From: JAFGMQ01 sp036733345
GTDB taxonomy: Bacteria > Desulfobacterota > DSM-4660 > Desulfatiglandales > Desulfatiglandaceae
Direction: 5' to 3'
Assembly (NCBI GenBank): GCA_036733345.1
Contig: DAINAR010000022.1
Coordinates: forward strand, 1-54,836
Length of the DNA: 54,836 nucleotides
Made by a program: the position numbers and the translations under genes. Shown here one piece after another: positions 15,570 to 23,889 of this stretch. How positions within the stretch are numbered: the stretch's first letter is position 1; every line of letters starts with the position of its first letter. The notes under the pieces are model-generated. The model did not search any database. It was not told the DNA's origin and saw only the letters and a list, made by a program, of their open reading frames with translations.

Positions 15570-16359
15570 CTTTATACGCTCCGTCAGTTCGGTTCAGGTC
15601 ACCAAGAGTTCTAACTCCTACTAATGACTGGCGTGTTTTTTTCAGCTTTGACCTGAGCAGAAGATTATCAGTTTTATATTTGTAAACTATCCTGGCTGAC
15701 ATGCCAAGAAATGGGCTGAAAGGAGAATTTATTGCCTTCAGATCTATACTTGAAAAAGGATACATGTTTTCCAGCAGGGTTGAATCTTTTTTGATGCTGC
15801 ACCAGGAGATCGGCACAGGACCGTATGCCCTTTTTAAAAGAGATTTCAGCTGCCATAAATTATAGAATTTTGCATTGTTAAAAAGATTATTCCCCATACA
15901 TCCCTGGATTTTATTACGGAGACCGGTCCAGGAGATGCTGTTAATGACCCCAATGAATACCTTTTTGTTGGTAACCCTGCCTGCTTCTTTAAGGGCCTGA
16001 AGAGGGTCATCCAGAAATTCAAGTGAATTGATAAAAACAGCAAAATCAAATTCGTTATCATCAAAAGGCAGGTCTTCAGCCCGGCCGGTTTTAAAAGTGC
16101 AGCGTTGCCCCAGTCGTAATCTGGCCTTATCCACCATGTTCGGAGAGGCATCTATCCCGGTTAGATCCAGCCCAAGTTTATTAAAGATAATTAGATGATT
16201 CCCGGTTCCACATCCTATATCAAGTATTCTTTCTCCCGGCCTGGGATCGAGCAATTTCTTTATAAGCCACTCTATTGATTTGTCAATAATCCGCCCCTGG
16301 GGTGTTTGATACCAGGACTCATATAACTTATTAATATTTTTATCAAAAATGAGTCCCAT
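15547..16359 (-). CDS. Class I SAM-dependent methyltransferase
   Basis: Protein of 270 residues with a methyltransferase type 11 fold: the SAM-binding motif ILDIGCGTGNH (about 45-55), an acidic loop GIDASPNMVDKA, then RAEDLPFDDNEFDFAVF. The substrate is unknown. It lies upstream of amrS and overlaps it, so the two may act in one pathway, but no reaction can be proposed. After about residue 190 the sequence diverges from common families and has no clear motif. Confidence 0.83.
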   Translation of the reverse strand: MGLIFDKNINKLYESWYQTPQGRIIDKSIEWLIKKLLDPRPGERILDIGCGTGNHLIIFNKLGLDLTGIDASPNMVDKARLRLGQRCTFKTGRAEDLPFDDNEFDFAVFINSLEFLDDPLQALKEAGRVTNKKVFIGVINSISWTGLRNKIQGCMGNNLFNNAKFYNLWQLKSLLKRAYGPVPISWCSIKKDSTLLENMYPFSSIDLKAINSPFSPFLGMSARIVYKYKTDNLLLRSKLKKTRQSLVGVRTLGDLNRTDGAYKDERSLPL

Positions 16360-16429
16360 TGCATTTAGAGAAAATAACTGTTGATTTTTATTTCACTTAA
16401 TACTGTTCGGAGTTTATATCATTACTTCA

Positions 16430-16640
16430 ATCCGCCAGCCAGCCAACCAGCCGAAGGCTGGTAAAAGGATGGTAAACCATCCAGAGGCTGGTAAACCATC
16501 CAGAGGCTGGTGAAAGGCGGACGAGGGTTCGATCCTGCCTCAGGCAGACAAGTCCCCGCCCCTTGGGGCGTTCAATGCTTTTTAAGATTCCCCCTAGCTT
16601 GCTGCGGGGTAGTTCATTTAGTCTGTGGAAAAAGGCAATT
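16430..16640. repeat. Complex palindromic intergenic repeat region
   Basis: Two exact 19-base tandem units (16473-16491, 16492-16510; TAAACCATCCAGAGGCTGG) follow a hairpin ACCAGCC-GAA-GGCTGGT. The cluster is bounded by TCCGCC and GGCGGA, so it can fold as one large cruciform. It continues into GC-rich hairpins around CCCCTTGGGG and CCCCCTAGC-TT-GCTGCGGGG (near 16590-16610). The ACCAGCC/GGCTGGT stem recurs in the 25-base repeats near 36150, pointing to one repeat family. No gene lies in 16360-16875; the rest is the upstream region of the DUF1573 gene. Confidence 0.7.
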
Positions 16641-16875
16641 TTCAGCACTGCTTGAAATTAACAGGGTTATAATGGCATTTTTGTACTTGTCGTAACGGGT
16701 AAAATATTAAGCATATTATTTAAATTTATGATATATGATTATGGGAAATATTTAAAGGAAAAGTTTTGTGCCTGCGGACACCTATTTATTAAGTCAGATT
16801 AAATTTTCCTTGACCTGGTATGGACATCAAGGCAGATTGCCATACAATAAACTCTAATTATATGGAGCGTCAAAT

Positions 16876-17898
16876 ATGAAATATAAAACTGTCATGGGCA
16901 TTGTTGCCAGTCTTTTTCTTTTCTGTTCAATATCCACAGCTGATGATCATGTAAAACAAATACAAGGGTCACCAAAAGCCTTTGTTCAAGAACCGCAATA
17001 CAATTTTGTTAATGCTGTGGAAGGCACTGTACTTGAGCACAGTTTCATTATTCAGAATAAGGGTACTGCAGAACTGAATATTCTTAAGGTAGGCACAGGA
17101 TGAGGATGTGCGGCTGCCTCTTTTACAAGGCAAGTTCCCGCCGGCGGCGAGGGAAAAGTATCCATAAAGGTAAATACAAGCGGTTATGGAGGCAGGACTC
17201 TCAAAAAAAGTGTTACATTGAGTACTGATGATCCGAATAATCCCCGTATTATACTGAATATCGAAGGTATGGTAGAAAAGTTTGCGGTAATTTCCCCAAA
17301 CTATGTGAGATTGCGGGGAAGCTCGATAGAGGAAATTATCAGCAAAGTAAACATAATAGCAGAAGAAAAATATCCTTTTTCCATCACCGAGGCCAGGGCC
17401 AAAGATGGCAGTAATATTCATGTTGAGATGGAAGAGTTAAAGGAAGAGGGGAAAAAGGGCTATATTCTGACTGTAAAAAATATCAAAATGGATGGCGGCA
17501 GATATAACGATACCATTGTTTTGAAAACAACAAGCAAAATCCGTCCAGAAATCACAATTGGCGTCAGCGGTTTCATAACTGCACCTCAAATTGCAGAGAT
17601 ATCCCCCAGGTCAGTGTCTTTGTTTGGTATGGTCGGGCAATCAATAAAGGCCTATGTTACGATTATACCTCTGAAAGAATTCCCTTTCAAAATAGTTGAG
17701 GTTAAAGCCAGAGACGGAAGGAATATAAATGTAAAATTGGAAGACAGTGAGAAGGAAGGTAAAAACAGTTATATACTGACTGTTAATAATATCAAAGAGG
17801 ATAATGGTCGCTATAGAGATACCATTGTTCTAAAAACCACAAGCGAAGTATATCCTGAAATAGTAATTGGAGTTAACGGCTGGATAAAGGCACCTTAG
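16876..17898 (+). CDS. Exported DUF1573-domain protein, probable selenoprotein (TGA at codon 76)
   Basis: Read through one TGA at 17101-17103, the frame gives 340 residues. Residues 1-22 form a signal peptide. Residues 40-125 match DUF1573: FIIQNKGTAELNILKVGTG, then the TGA, then GCAAASFTRQVPAGGEGKV and the STDDPNNPRIILNIEG end. In this family the position is the motif CGC; here the first Cys codon is TGA, giving U-G-C. No other stop interrupts the frame, and both sides are well conserved, which argues for selenocysteine rather than decay. Two tandem Ig-like repeats follow (about 132-232 and 235-335). The gene ends at TAG, and a trace of a third repeat (IATIFPESVILN) follows it. Function unknown; presumably periplasmic. 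The alternative is a nonsense mutation. Confidence 0.75.
17135..17155 (+). promoter_or_regulatory. Candidate bacterial SECIS hairpin
   Basis: An 8-bp stem (TTCC-CGCC with GGCG and GGAA) has a two-base AG bulge and a three-base GGC loop, beginning 32 bases after the TGA with its loop about 39 bases after it. Bacterial SECIS elements lie within the coding region just after the UGA, with a G near the start of a small apical loop. A second foldable stem, TGCCT/AGGCA at 17115-17132, is closer but has a C/T/A-rich loop. The fit is suggestive, not proof. Confidence 0.4.
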
Positions 17899-17905
17899 AT
17901 TGCAA

Positions 17906-19237
17906 CTATTTTTCCAGAGTCGGTAATCCTGAATTTTTTTTGAATTTCAGCCTTACTGGCGACAAATCAATCTTAAATTGTTTTCGAATTTGATTGACCA
18001 GAAATCTTTCATAAGAGAAATGTATCATTTCGGGCCTGTTTACGAATACAACAAATGTTGGAGGTTTGGTTCGTACCTGTGTGGCATATAAAAATTTCAG
18101 CCTGCTTCGCCCTGCTCTCGGGGGTGGATGTTTTTCTATCATTTGCTTTATGGCAGTGTTAACTGACGATGTTGCGATCCTTTGAGAAAACTGCAAATAG
18201 ATCGAGTCAATTTTTTCGAAAATTTTCATCACACGTTCGCCCGTAAGCGCTGAAAGATTGACCCTCGGTGCGAAAGAAATAAAATTCAATTGCCTGTCTA
18301 TTTCGTTATCCAGTATTTTTATTTCTCTCATATTGCCCTTGATCAAATCCCATTTGTTGACAGCCAGAACTATGCCTTTTGCCTGTTCAAAGGCGTAGCC
18401 GCAAATTCGGGCGTCCTGTTCTGTTACCCCTTTTGTTGCATCCAGCAGGATAATAGCAATATGGCATCGATCAATACTTTTGAGCGCCTTAATTATTGAA
18501 AATTTCTCAATCTTTTCTTTAACCTTCGCCTTTTTTCTAATTCCGGCCGTATCAATAAAGAGATAATCTTTCCCATGACAGGAAAAAGGTGTATCTACTG
18601 CATCGCGTGTTGTGCCTGGCAGGTCACTGACAACGAGTCGTTCTATTCCTGTAATCCGGTTAATGAGTGAGGATTTGCCTGCATTTGGCTTGCCGAGAAC
18701 AGCAATTCTAATCTGGTTGTCATCGGGCTTTATCTCTTCTGATGCGGGGAGACCGATTGTAAGGGCTTGCATAAGACCTGCAACACCATATCCATGTGCA
18801 GCTGACAGGGGATAGACAGATTCCATGCCCAAGCTGTAAAAATCAAGGCTCAATTGATCATGTTCAGGGCTGTCAATTTTGTTTACTGCGACAAAGGTTT
18901 TTTTTTGGCTTCGGCGTAAGATATTTGCTATTTCTTCGTCTCCAGGCATCAAACCCTGTCGGCCATCAACCATGAATACTATTCTATCGGCTTCATTTAT
19001 GGCCTTTTTTACCTGTTCACTCATTTTCTGCCTCAAGGGATCATCCCCTGTGTCATCAAAACCTCCTGTATCAACAAGTGTAAATGGAATTCCTTCAAAG
19101 GAAACAGGGGCATAGAGGCGGTCTCTCGTAATGCCGGGACGATCGTCAACCAGTGCCCTCCTTGATCTTGAGATGCGATTAAATAAAGTGGACTTGCCGA
19201 CATTCGGTCGTCCGACTATGGCTATAATTGCAGGCAT
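17906..19237 (-). CDS. der: Ribosome biogenesis GTPase Der (EngA)
   Basis: Essential double GTPase for 50S assembly, 443 residues. First G domain: GRPNVGKST (G1, about 8-16) with DTGGFDD (G3) and NKID (G4). Second G domain: GKPNAGKSS with DTAGIRKKAKVKEK and NKWD. The C-terminal KH-like domain spans about 355-435. It ends with a short extension, KKNSGLPTLEK, antisense to the repeat remnant of the neighbouring gene. Convergent with the DUF1573 gene with only 7 bases between stops. Confidence 0.97.
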   Translation of the reverse strand: MPAIIAIVGRPNVGKSTLFNRISRSRRALVDDRPGITRDRLYAPVSFEGIPFTLVDTGGFDDTGDDPLRQKMSEQVKKAINEADRIVFMVDGRQGLMPGDEEIANILRRSQKKTFVAVNKIDSPEHDQLSLDFYSLGMESVYPLSAAHGYGVAGLMQALTIGLPASEEIKPDDNQIRIAVLGKPNAGKSSLINRITGIERLVVSDLPGTTRDAVDTPFSCHGKDYLFIDTAGIRKKAKVKEKIEKFSIIKALKSIDRCHIAIILLDATKGVTEQDARICGYAFEQAKGIVLAVNKWDLIKGNMREIKILDNEIDRQLNFISFAPRVNLSALTGERVMKIFEKIDSIYLQFSQRIATSSVNTAIKQMIEKHPPPRAGRSRLKFLYATQVRTKPPTFVVFVNRPEMIHFSYERFLVNQIRKQFKIDLSPVRLKFKKNSGLPTLEK

Positions 19238-19532
19238 GTCATATAAAACATAATAAATACTGGGTTAGATAACGACTAAACATAAATAATTCAAAACCTG
19301 ATTCTACTGTTTTAATTAATAACGGATAGAAAAGCATTCAAAATTACAGTATCTTAAATTGGGGACTAATAGTAGCTGTTTTTTAAAAAAAGAGTCAAAA
19401 TGATTTTTTTTCGTACAAGAAATCTATTATGAATATATGGCATAATTTTATTACTTGACTAATAATCATAAATGTGGGTAGTCGTTCCTGACAATTATTT
19501 TCATTTAAATCTCTAAAAAGAAGTTGAGTGTT

Positions 19533-19898
19533 ATGGTTAAGAAATATCGCGTGATATTCAAGGGACTGAATAAAAGCGATGAAGAATTTAAGGAGAGAAT
19601 GTATCGGATGGGGGTCCCTTCTGAAACTTTAGATGAAATTGTCAGGAGGGCGCCTGTTGTAATAAAGAAGGATGTTACATTGAAATATGCAAGGCAATAT
19701 GCTGATGCAGTTCAGGAAGCAGGGGGTATTATTAAAATCCAGGAGTGCGGGTGGTTTGAAGAAGAAAAGCACTTTAATCAATCTACGCGGATTATTTCCT
19801 TAGAGGATTTTAGAATGTGTCCTGAATGCGGTTACAAGCAGCCGAAGAAAAATAAATGTGTAAAGTGCGGCTGCAGTTTAGCAGATTCCAGTAACTGA
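19533..19898 (+). CDS. Small zinc-ribbon protein of unknown function
   Basis: Predicted cytoplasmic protein of 121 residues. The N-terminal part (1-75) has KKDVTLKYARQYADAVQEAGGIIKI, an alpha/beta pattern like small modules that pair a helix with a G-rich strand. The C-terminal part is a four-cysteine zinc ribbon, CPECGYKQPKKNKCVKCGC. A TTG at 19524 would add three residues; the ATG at 19533 was preferred. It stands alone downstream of a 295-base spacer (19238-19532) in which I see no other feature. Function not recognised. Confidence 0.65.
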   Translation: MVKKYRVIFKGLNKSDEEFKERMYRMGVPSETLDEIVRRAPVVIKKDVTLKYARQYADAVQEAGGIIKIQECGWFEEEKHFNQSTRIISLEDFRMCPECGYKQPKKNKCVKCGCSLADSSN

Positions 19899-19999
19899 AA
19901 ACGTGTGTTTTTAAATGAAAGTAAAAATAGTTTCAGTCAGGACAAATCGTAACCGGGAATGTTCGCCACCCCTTTTGGTTTTAATCGCAGTATTCAGCC

Positions 20000-20257
20000 C
20001 TATTCAATTACTTTATAGACTTTGTCGTGTTCTCTGACTCTTTCCTTAACCTTCAGTCCTATGAGGTCGCCTGCCTTTGCTTCATCAACACTCTGGTTAT
20101 CGATTTCCATGCTCAAAACTTCTTCGGTAAAATCTGTGGTATGACCTTTGTATCTCAATATGTCACCTTTTTTTATAGTTCCGCTGGTGATTTCAAGGGC
20201 TGCGACACTGGGCTTTGAAAAAAATTTTACCACAACAGCAACCTGTTCCTCGGACAT
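20000..20257 (-). CDS. Translation elongation factor-like protein (EF-Tu domain 2-like)
   Basis: Stand-alone beta-barrel protein of 85 residues that resembles domain 2 of EF-Tu-type translation GTPases: FSKPSVAALEITSGTIKKGDILRYKG, then the conserved SMEIDNQSVDEAKAGDLIGLKV end. No GTPase domain is present. Proteins like this occur in several anaerobic bacterial and archaeal groups; their function is unknown. AGGAGG precedes the ATG. It is divergent from pyrE across 139 bases. Confidence 0.82.
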   Translation of the reverse strand: MSEEQVAVVVKFFSKPSVAALEITSGTIKKGDILRYKGHTTDFTEEVLSMEIDNQSVDEAKAGDLIGLKVKERVREHDKVYKVIE

Positions 20258-20396
20258 GATTATACCTCCTAAGTTATCTAACAGATTTGACGATAATTAT
20301 GACGAAAGATAGCCTGTTTGGGTAATCTTGTCAAGAAATCATTGGAAAAAGCGGATTGTTGTTGCCGCATTTAAAAAATTTGTTTAATATCAGCGC

Positions 20397-21164
20397 ATGA
20401 AATCTATGGAAGAATACAAAAAAAGATTCAGCAGGGTCCTGGCTGAGACCGGAGCGCTTTTTTTTGCTGAAAAACTTATATTAAAGGATGGTCGCCCTAC
20501 TCCATATTTTGTTAATATGGCCATGTTCAGGACAGGAAGATTGAGCCTTGAAATGGGGCGGATTTTTGCCGGCATGATTGTATCTCGCGGTATTGTTAAT
20601 GACGTGGATATAATTTTAGGGCCTTCCTACAAGGGGAGCGCTATTGCTCTTGCGACTTCAATAGCCCTTTGGGAGGATTACGGATATGATCTTCTCTTTG
20701 AATATGATAGAAAGGAAGCAAAAACACATGGTGAAGCGACAGCAGTGAAGGGTATGTTTGTAAATAACACCTTTTTTAATGATTGCAGGATATTTGTCGT
20801 TGATGATGTGGCTACATCCATGGGCACAAAATATGATCTTTTAGACAAGATAAAAGCTGAAGCTCATGACAGGGGCATTGAATGCCGGGTAGCAGGGATT
20901 GGGATAGGGATTGACAGAGAACAGACAACTGCAGTTTATGAAAAGGATGGTTCTTTACTCCTCGATCAAAAAGGGGAAAATGCCATTATGGAATTTGTCG
21001 ATGCCAGCGGTGTGCCTGTCTATTCTGCAGCAAAGATAAGGGAAGTTGTAGGATATCTCTACGAGGAAAAGATCCCGGTGATGATTCAAGGCAGGTTTTC
21101 TTTGATAGATGAAAAATTAAAAGACAGATTTGACGATTATTTTAAAACTTACGGAATTGATTAG
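20397..21164 (+). CDS. pyrE: Orotate phosphoribosyltransferase
   Basis: Transfers phosphoribose from PRPP to orotate to make OMP in pyrimidine synthesis. The 255 residues exceed the usual 190-230 because of a longer C-terminal part. Key motifs: LKDGRPTPYFVNM near the start (orotate side), ILGPSYKGSAIALATS, the FEYDRKEAKTHGEA loop with catalytic lysines, and the PRPP motif RIFVVDDVATSMGTK (about 129-143). The ATG at 20397 was kept; another at 20406 is equally possible. No other pyr gene is in the window. Confidence 0.92.
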   Translation: MKSMEEYKKRFSRVLAETGALFFAEKLILKDGRPTPYFVNMAMFRTGRLSLEMGRIFAGMIVSRGIVNDVDIILGPSYKGSAIALATSIALWEDYGYDLLFEYDRKEAKTHGEATAVKGMFVNNTFFNDCRIFVVDDVATSMGTKYDLLDKIKAEAHDRGIECRVAGIGIGIDREQTTAVYEKDGSLLLDQKGENAIMEFVDASGVPVYSAAKIREVVGYLYEEKIPVMIQGRFSLIDEKLKDRFDDYFKTYGID

Positions 21165-21222
21165 ATTATTTCTGTTTAACCTTAGAGGCTTTTTTTAGGC
21201 CTATTATATAATTTTTGCCAAT

Positions 21223-21831
21223 ATGTGTGATCCAAATCTTCCTTATATAATCAGGGAGGCCCTGAATACCAGGACCCCGAAGTCAATCTCTGATGATAAG
21301 TTTTCTTACAGGCATGCAAGCGTTCTTATTCCGCTTTTTGAAGATGGCGGGATATACAAGATCCTGTTTACAAAAAGGACCGATAAACTCGAAGAGCATA
21401 AAGGCCAGATTTCATTTCCAGGCGGTTCAGTAGACAAGAAAGATATATCAGTTGAAGAGACTGCGCTTAGAGAGGCCAGTGAAGAAGTCGGTATTTCAAA
21501 AGAGGATGTGGAGATATTGGGTAGAATCGATGATACCCTGACTCTCGTATCCAATTTCGTAGTTCATCCCTTTGTTGGTCTCATTCCTTATCCCTATGAC
21601 TTTATAATTAACAATGATGAAGTTGAAAGGCTTATTTCGGTGCCACTAAAGGTTTTCCATCCTTCAAGTCCAGCTATTAAAGGGGATACTTTTGAACTGG
21701 ATGGAAAGATCTATCACACACCAACCTATGAATTTAACAGGGAAATAATCTGGGGTGCCACAGCGAGGATGATGAAGGTCTTTATGGATCTTATCCTTGA
21801 TAAATTCTCCTTGCCGGAAGAATGTAAATAG
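21223..21831 (+). CDS. Nudix hydrolase, probable CoA pyrophosphatase
   Basis: Protein of 202 residues with the Nudix box at about 67-91, GGSVDKKDISVEETALREAS then EEVGI, which binds the metal and cleaves a nucleoside diphosphate linked to a moiety X. The preceding LEEHKGQISFPGG is the extra motif of CoA-type pyrophosphatases (NUDT7/YeaB relatives), suggesting CoA or its oxidised forms as substrate. It follows pyrE by 58 bases and precedes a tRNA gene. Confidence 0.87.
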   Translation: MCDPNLPYIIREALNTRTPKSISDDKFSYRHASVLIPLFEDGGIYKILFTKRTDKLEEHKGQISFPGGSVDKKDISVEETALREASEEVGISKEDVEILGRIDDTLTLVSNFVVHPFVGLIPYPYDFIINNDEVERLISVPLKVFHPSSPAIKGDTFELDGKIYHTPTYEFNREIIWGATARMMKVFMDLILDKFSLPEECK

Positions 21832-21935
21832 TGTAAGAAAAAAAAACTGATCGTCATCAGAAAAAGACTTCATATATCCGGGAAAAGATGTCAATGTGGC
21901 TTTATGACGATCCATATAATGATCAAATTTGATGT

Positions 21936-22012
21936 CGGGACGTGGCTCAGTCTGGTAGAGCACCGCGTTCGGGACGCGGGAGTCGCTGGTTCAAATCCAG
22001 TCGTCCCGACCA
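21936..22012 (+). tRNA. tRNA-Pro (CGG anticodon)
   Basis: A 77-base cloverleaf: acceptor CGGGACG/CGTCCCG, D-arm GCTC...GAGC, anticodon stem CCGCG/CGCGG with loop TTCGGGA (anticodon CGG), T-arm GCTGGTTCAAATCCAGT and encoded CCA. It lies in a clean intergenic position. Confidence 0.96.
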
Positions 22013-22409
22013 TTTATATCTATTATTAGAATATCTCTAAAGTTTTTTCTTTTAGAGAAATGATCATCTATAAATTTTTTTTCACCTTTCATAAAAACCC
22101 GCCGAGAGAGTATAATTTACTTCCTTTTTTTCTTATTTGAGGGCGTTATAATCTTATATCAGGCCCGATATTTGAATTTTATTGTCTCAGTCTCCTTCAG
22201 GTAATTTGAAACAGATAAAATAAATCTGCAGATTGAAGGGGTGTTTTTTGAACAGCCTTAATGTCCGGTTTTTAGAGGGGTATTTGCAGTGAAATTTTAT
22301 GAATCTGCCAGGTCATATATGGCACATAGCTTGCATTAAAATCATATTGGCTTGATAAGCTTTAAGCACAGTCTATTAAATATCAACAATATTAACTATT
22401 ACTTTTTGC
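22013..22409. other. Intergenic region upstream of the regulator gene
   Basis: About 400 AT-rich bases between tRNA-Pro and the promoter of the winged-helix gene. No open frame of note, no strong hairpin and no match to the repeat families seen elsewhere in the window. Confidence 0.4.
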
Positions 22410-22468
22410 TTGACAAAACTGTTCATTTATTGAACACTCGGGTCGTTTAATTGTTCAGAATTTGAACA
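22410..22468 (+). promoter_or_regulatory. Promoter with twin operator-like dyads
   Basis: TTGACA at 22410-22415 is followed by two copies of TGTTCA-N5-TGAACA, at 22420-22436 (counting one flanking base) and 22452-22468. They are 32 bases apart centre to centre, about three helical turns, so a regulator could bind both on one DNA face. The first dyad overlies the expected spacer/-10 region of the TTGACA. The next gene encodes a winged-helix DNA-binding protein, the natural candidate for autoregulation. No clear -10 box was found. Confidence 0.6.
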
Positions 22469-22534
22469 TTATTGTTTATATTCCTGTTTCCTGATGTTTC
22501 AGGGCATTAAGTTTTTATTAGTCTTATAAATTGA

Positions 22535-23167
22535 ATGAATAAAGAAGATATACATATTCTCCGGTTAATGGGAGAAATTGATAGATATGGCAGCGTAAGC
22601 CAGAGAGAGCTTTCAAGAAGATTGAATCTTTCGCTTGGATTAGTTAATACCTTCATGAAAAGACTTGTCAAAAAAGGGTATTTCAAGGTCAAAACTATAC
22701 CCCGAAACAGAGTTATATATCTTCTAACACCCAAGGGGCTTGCAGAGAAAAGCAAGCTGACTGTCGAATATCTCAGGTATTCAGTGAATTTTTATAAGGA
22801 AATTAAAGATCTTTTAATAAACAAATTCAGAGCAATGGAGTCTGACCGCATAACCAATATACTTTTTTTTGGTGCTGAAGAGGTGGCTGATCTGGCTTAT
22901 CTCTACCTGCAGTCAACAAGTCTTCAACTTGTTGGAATAATTGATGACAGGCAATATGAAGATGATTTCTTCGGGCATAAGGTCTTTGATCTTGATCGAC
23001 TTAAGCAGCAGGACTGGGATGCGGTTCTTGTAACACGGATTGATGATATTGAGAGGGATATTAAATGCCTGATAGACAGAGGGGTCAGTAAGGAAAAGAT
23101 AGCTACTTTAACAGGTCAAAAGTTACTGGAAAGCCATTCCGGCCAGTCCATCAGTATAGTTGGATAA
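22535..23167 (+). CDS. Winged-helix regulator with nucleotide-binding-like domain
   Basis: Protein of 210 residues. The N-terminal MarR-like winged helix (5-75: VSQRELSRRLNLSLGLVNTFMKRLVKKGYFKV) should bind DNA. A linker helix follows, then a Rossmann-type module (NILFFGAEEVADLAYLYLQ, then LVGIIDDRQYEDDFFGHKVFD) like the nucleotide-binding half of sugar-modifying PglD-type proteins. Such fusions commonly head polysaccharide loci. It is followed by an antiterminator and a sugar-nucleotide enzyme and preceded by two palindromic operator candidates. Confidence 0.8.
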   Translation: MNKEDIHILRLMGEIDRYGSVSQRELSRRLNLSLGLVNTFMKRLVKKGYFKVKTIPRNRVIYLLTPKGLAEKSKLTVEYLRYSVNFYKEIKDLLINKFRAMESDRITNILFFGAEEVADLAYLYLQSTSLQLVGIIDDRQYEDDFFGHKVFDLDRLKQQDWDAVLVTRIDDIERDIKCLIDRGVSKEKIATLTGQKLLESHSGQSISIVG

Positions 23168-23180
23168 GTAATAATATACT

Positions 23181-23735
23181 ATGAATGATATATCAATTAA
23201 TTCAAGATCTTACCCTGAACTGCTCGAACCGGAAGGCAGCAGATGGTATGCTGTCCATTCCAGGAGTCATTTTGAACAAAAAGTATATGAGGGGCTTTGT
23301 AGAAAGTCTATTGAGGCATTTCTTCCAAGAATTCAGATAATGAGTAAAAGGAAGGATCGTCGTAAAAAGATTCAGGTGCCTATGCTGCCGGGCTATGTGT
23401 TTGTTCGGTCTGATATGTATCCTGAAGAATATCACAATATTATAAAAACCGTTGGTATAGTTAGCATCGTGAGTTTTAAAGGGATCCCTGTTCCTGCCAA
23501 TGAGGATGAAATATCCTCACTAATGATTCTGGATAACACCGATCGCACTGTGCAGAATCGCAGCTATGTCGAAAAAGGTGACAGGGTAATGATAATGGAA
23601 GGCCCTTTGCAGGGGCTCACAGGTTATTATATCCGACACAGGGGAAAATCAGACAGGGTAGTTGTATCTGTCGAGCTTCTCATGCGTTCCCTTGAAGTTG
23701 AGATTGAGGATTGGGCCCTTGAAAAGTTATCATAA
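23181..23735 (+). CDS. NusG-like antitermination protein (UpxY/RfaH/LoaP group)
   Basis: NusG paralogue of 184 residues. The NGN domain (about 20-120) starts RWYAVHSRSHFEQKVYEGL and contains PMLPGYVFVR, the strand-loop that contacts RNA polymerase. The KOW domain follows (VEKGDRVMIMEGPLQGLTGYY). Paralogues beside polysaccharide genes let polymerase read through long operons by recognising a leader element. Two GGCGG stretches before the next gene (23751, 23864) only weakly resemble ops sites. Thirteen bases separate it from the regulator gene. Confidence 0.86.
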   Translation: MNDISINSRSYPELLEPEGSRWYAVHSRSHFEQKVYEGLCRKSIEAFLPRIQIMSKRKDRRKKIQVPMLPGYVFVRSDMYPEEYHNIIKTVGIVSIVSFKGIPVPANEDEISSLMILDNTDRTVQNRSYVEKGDRVMIMEGPLQGLTGYYIRHRGKSDRVVVSVELLMRSLEVEIEDWALEKLS

Positions 23736-23889
23736 TTAATAATATCCCGGCGGTATAAAACAAAAATAAATGTGATTTGCCTGTTTTGTGCAGCGCTGAG
23801 ATCGGGATTTGTCTAATTGATTCAATTAAATACCTGGTTCGATTGCTTGTAATCGAAGGGGCGGAGCTGTAATTGTGGAGCGAAGGAAA

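Noticed and set aside
16510..16695. Short open frames on both strands in the palindromic repeat region
   Set aside because: They are products of the repeat sequence, with no start signal or protein-like pattern.
17898..17940. TAG as pyrrolysine in the DUF1573 protein
   Set aside because: The frame continues only about 14 codons and ends within the convergent der gene; a plain stop is simpler.
23745..23875. GGCGGTA and GGCGGAGC stretches as ops/JUMPstart elements for the NusG-like protein
   Set aside because: Only partial matches to GGCGGTAGC, and no hairpin that would present them; not enough to annotate.
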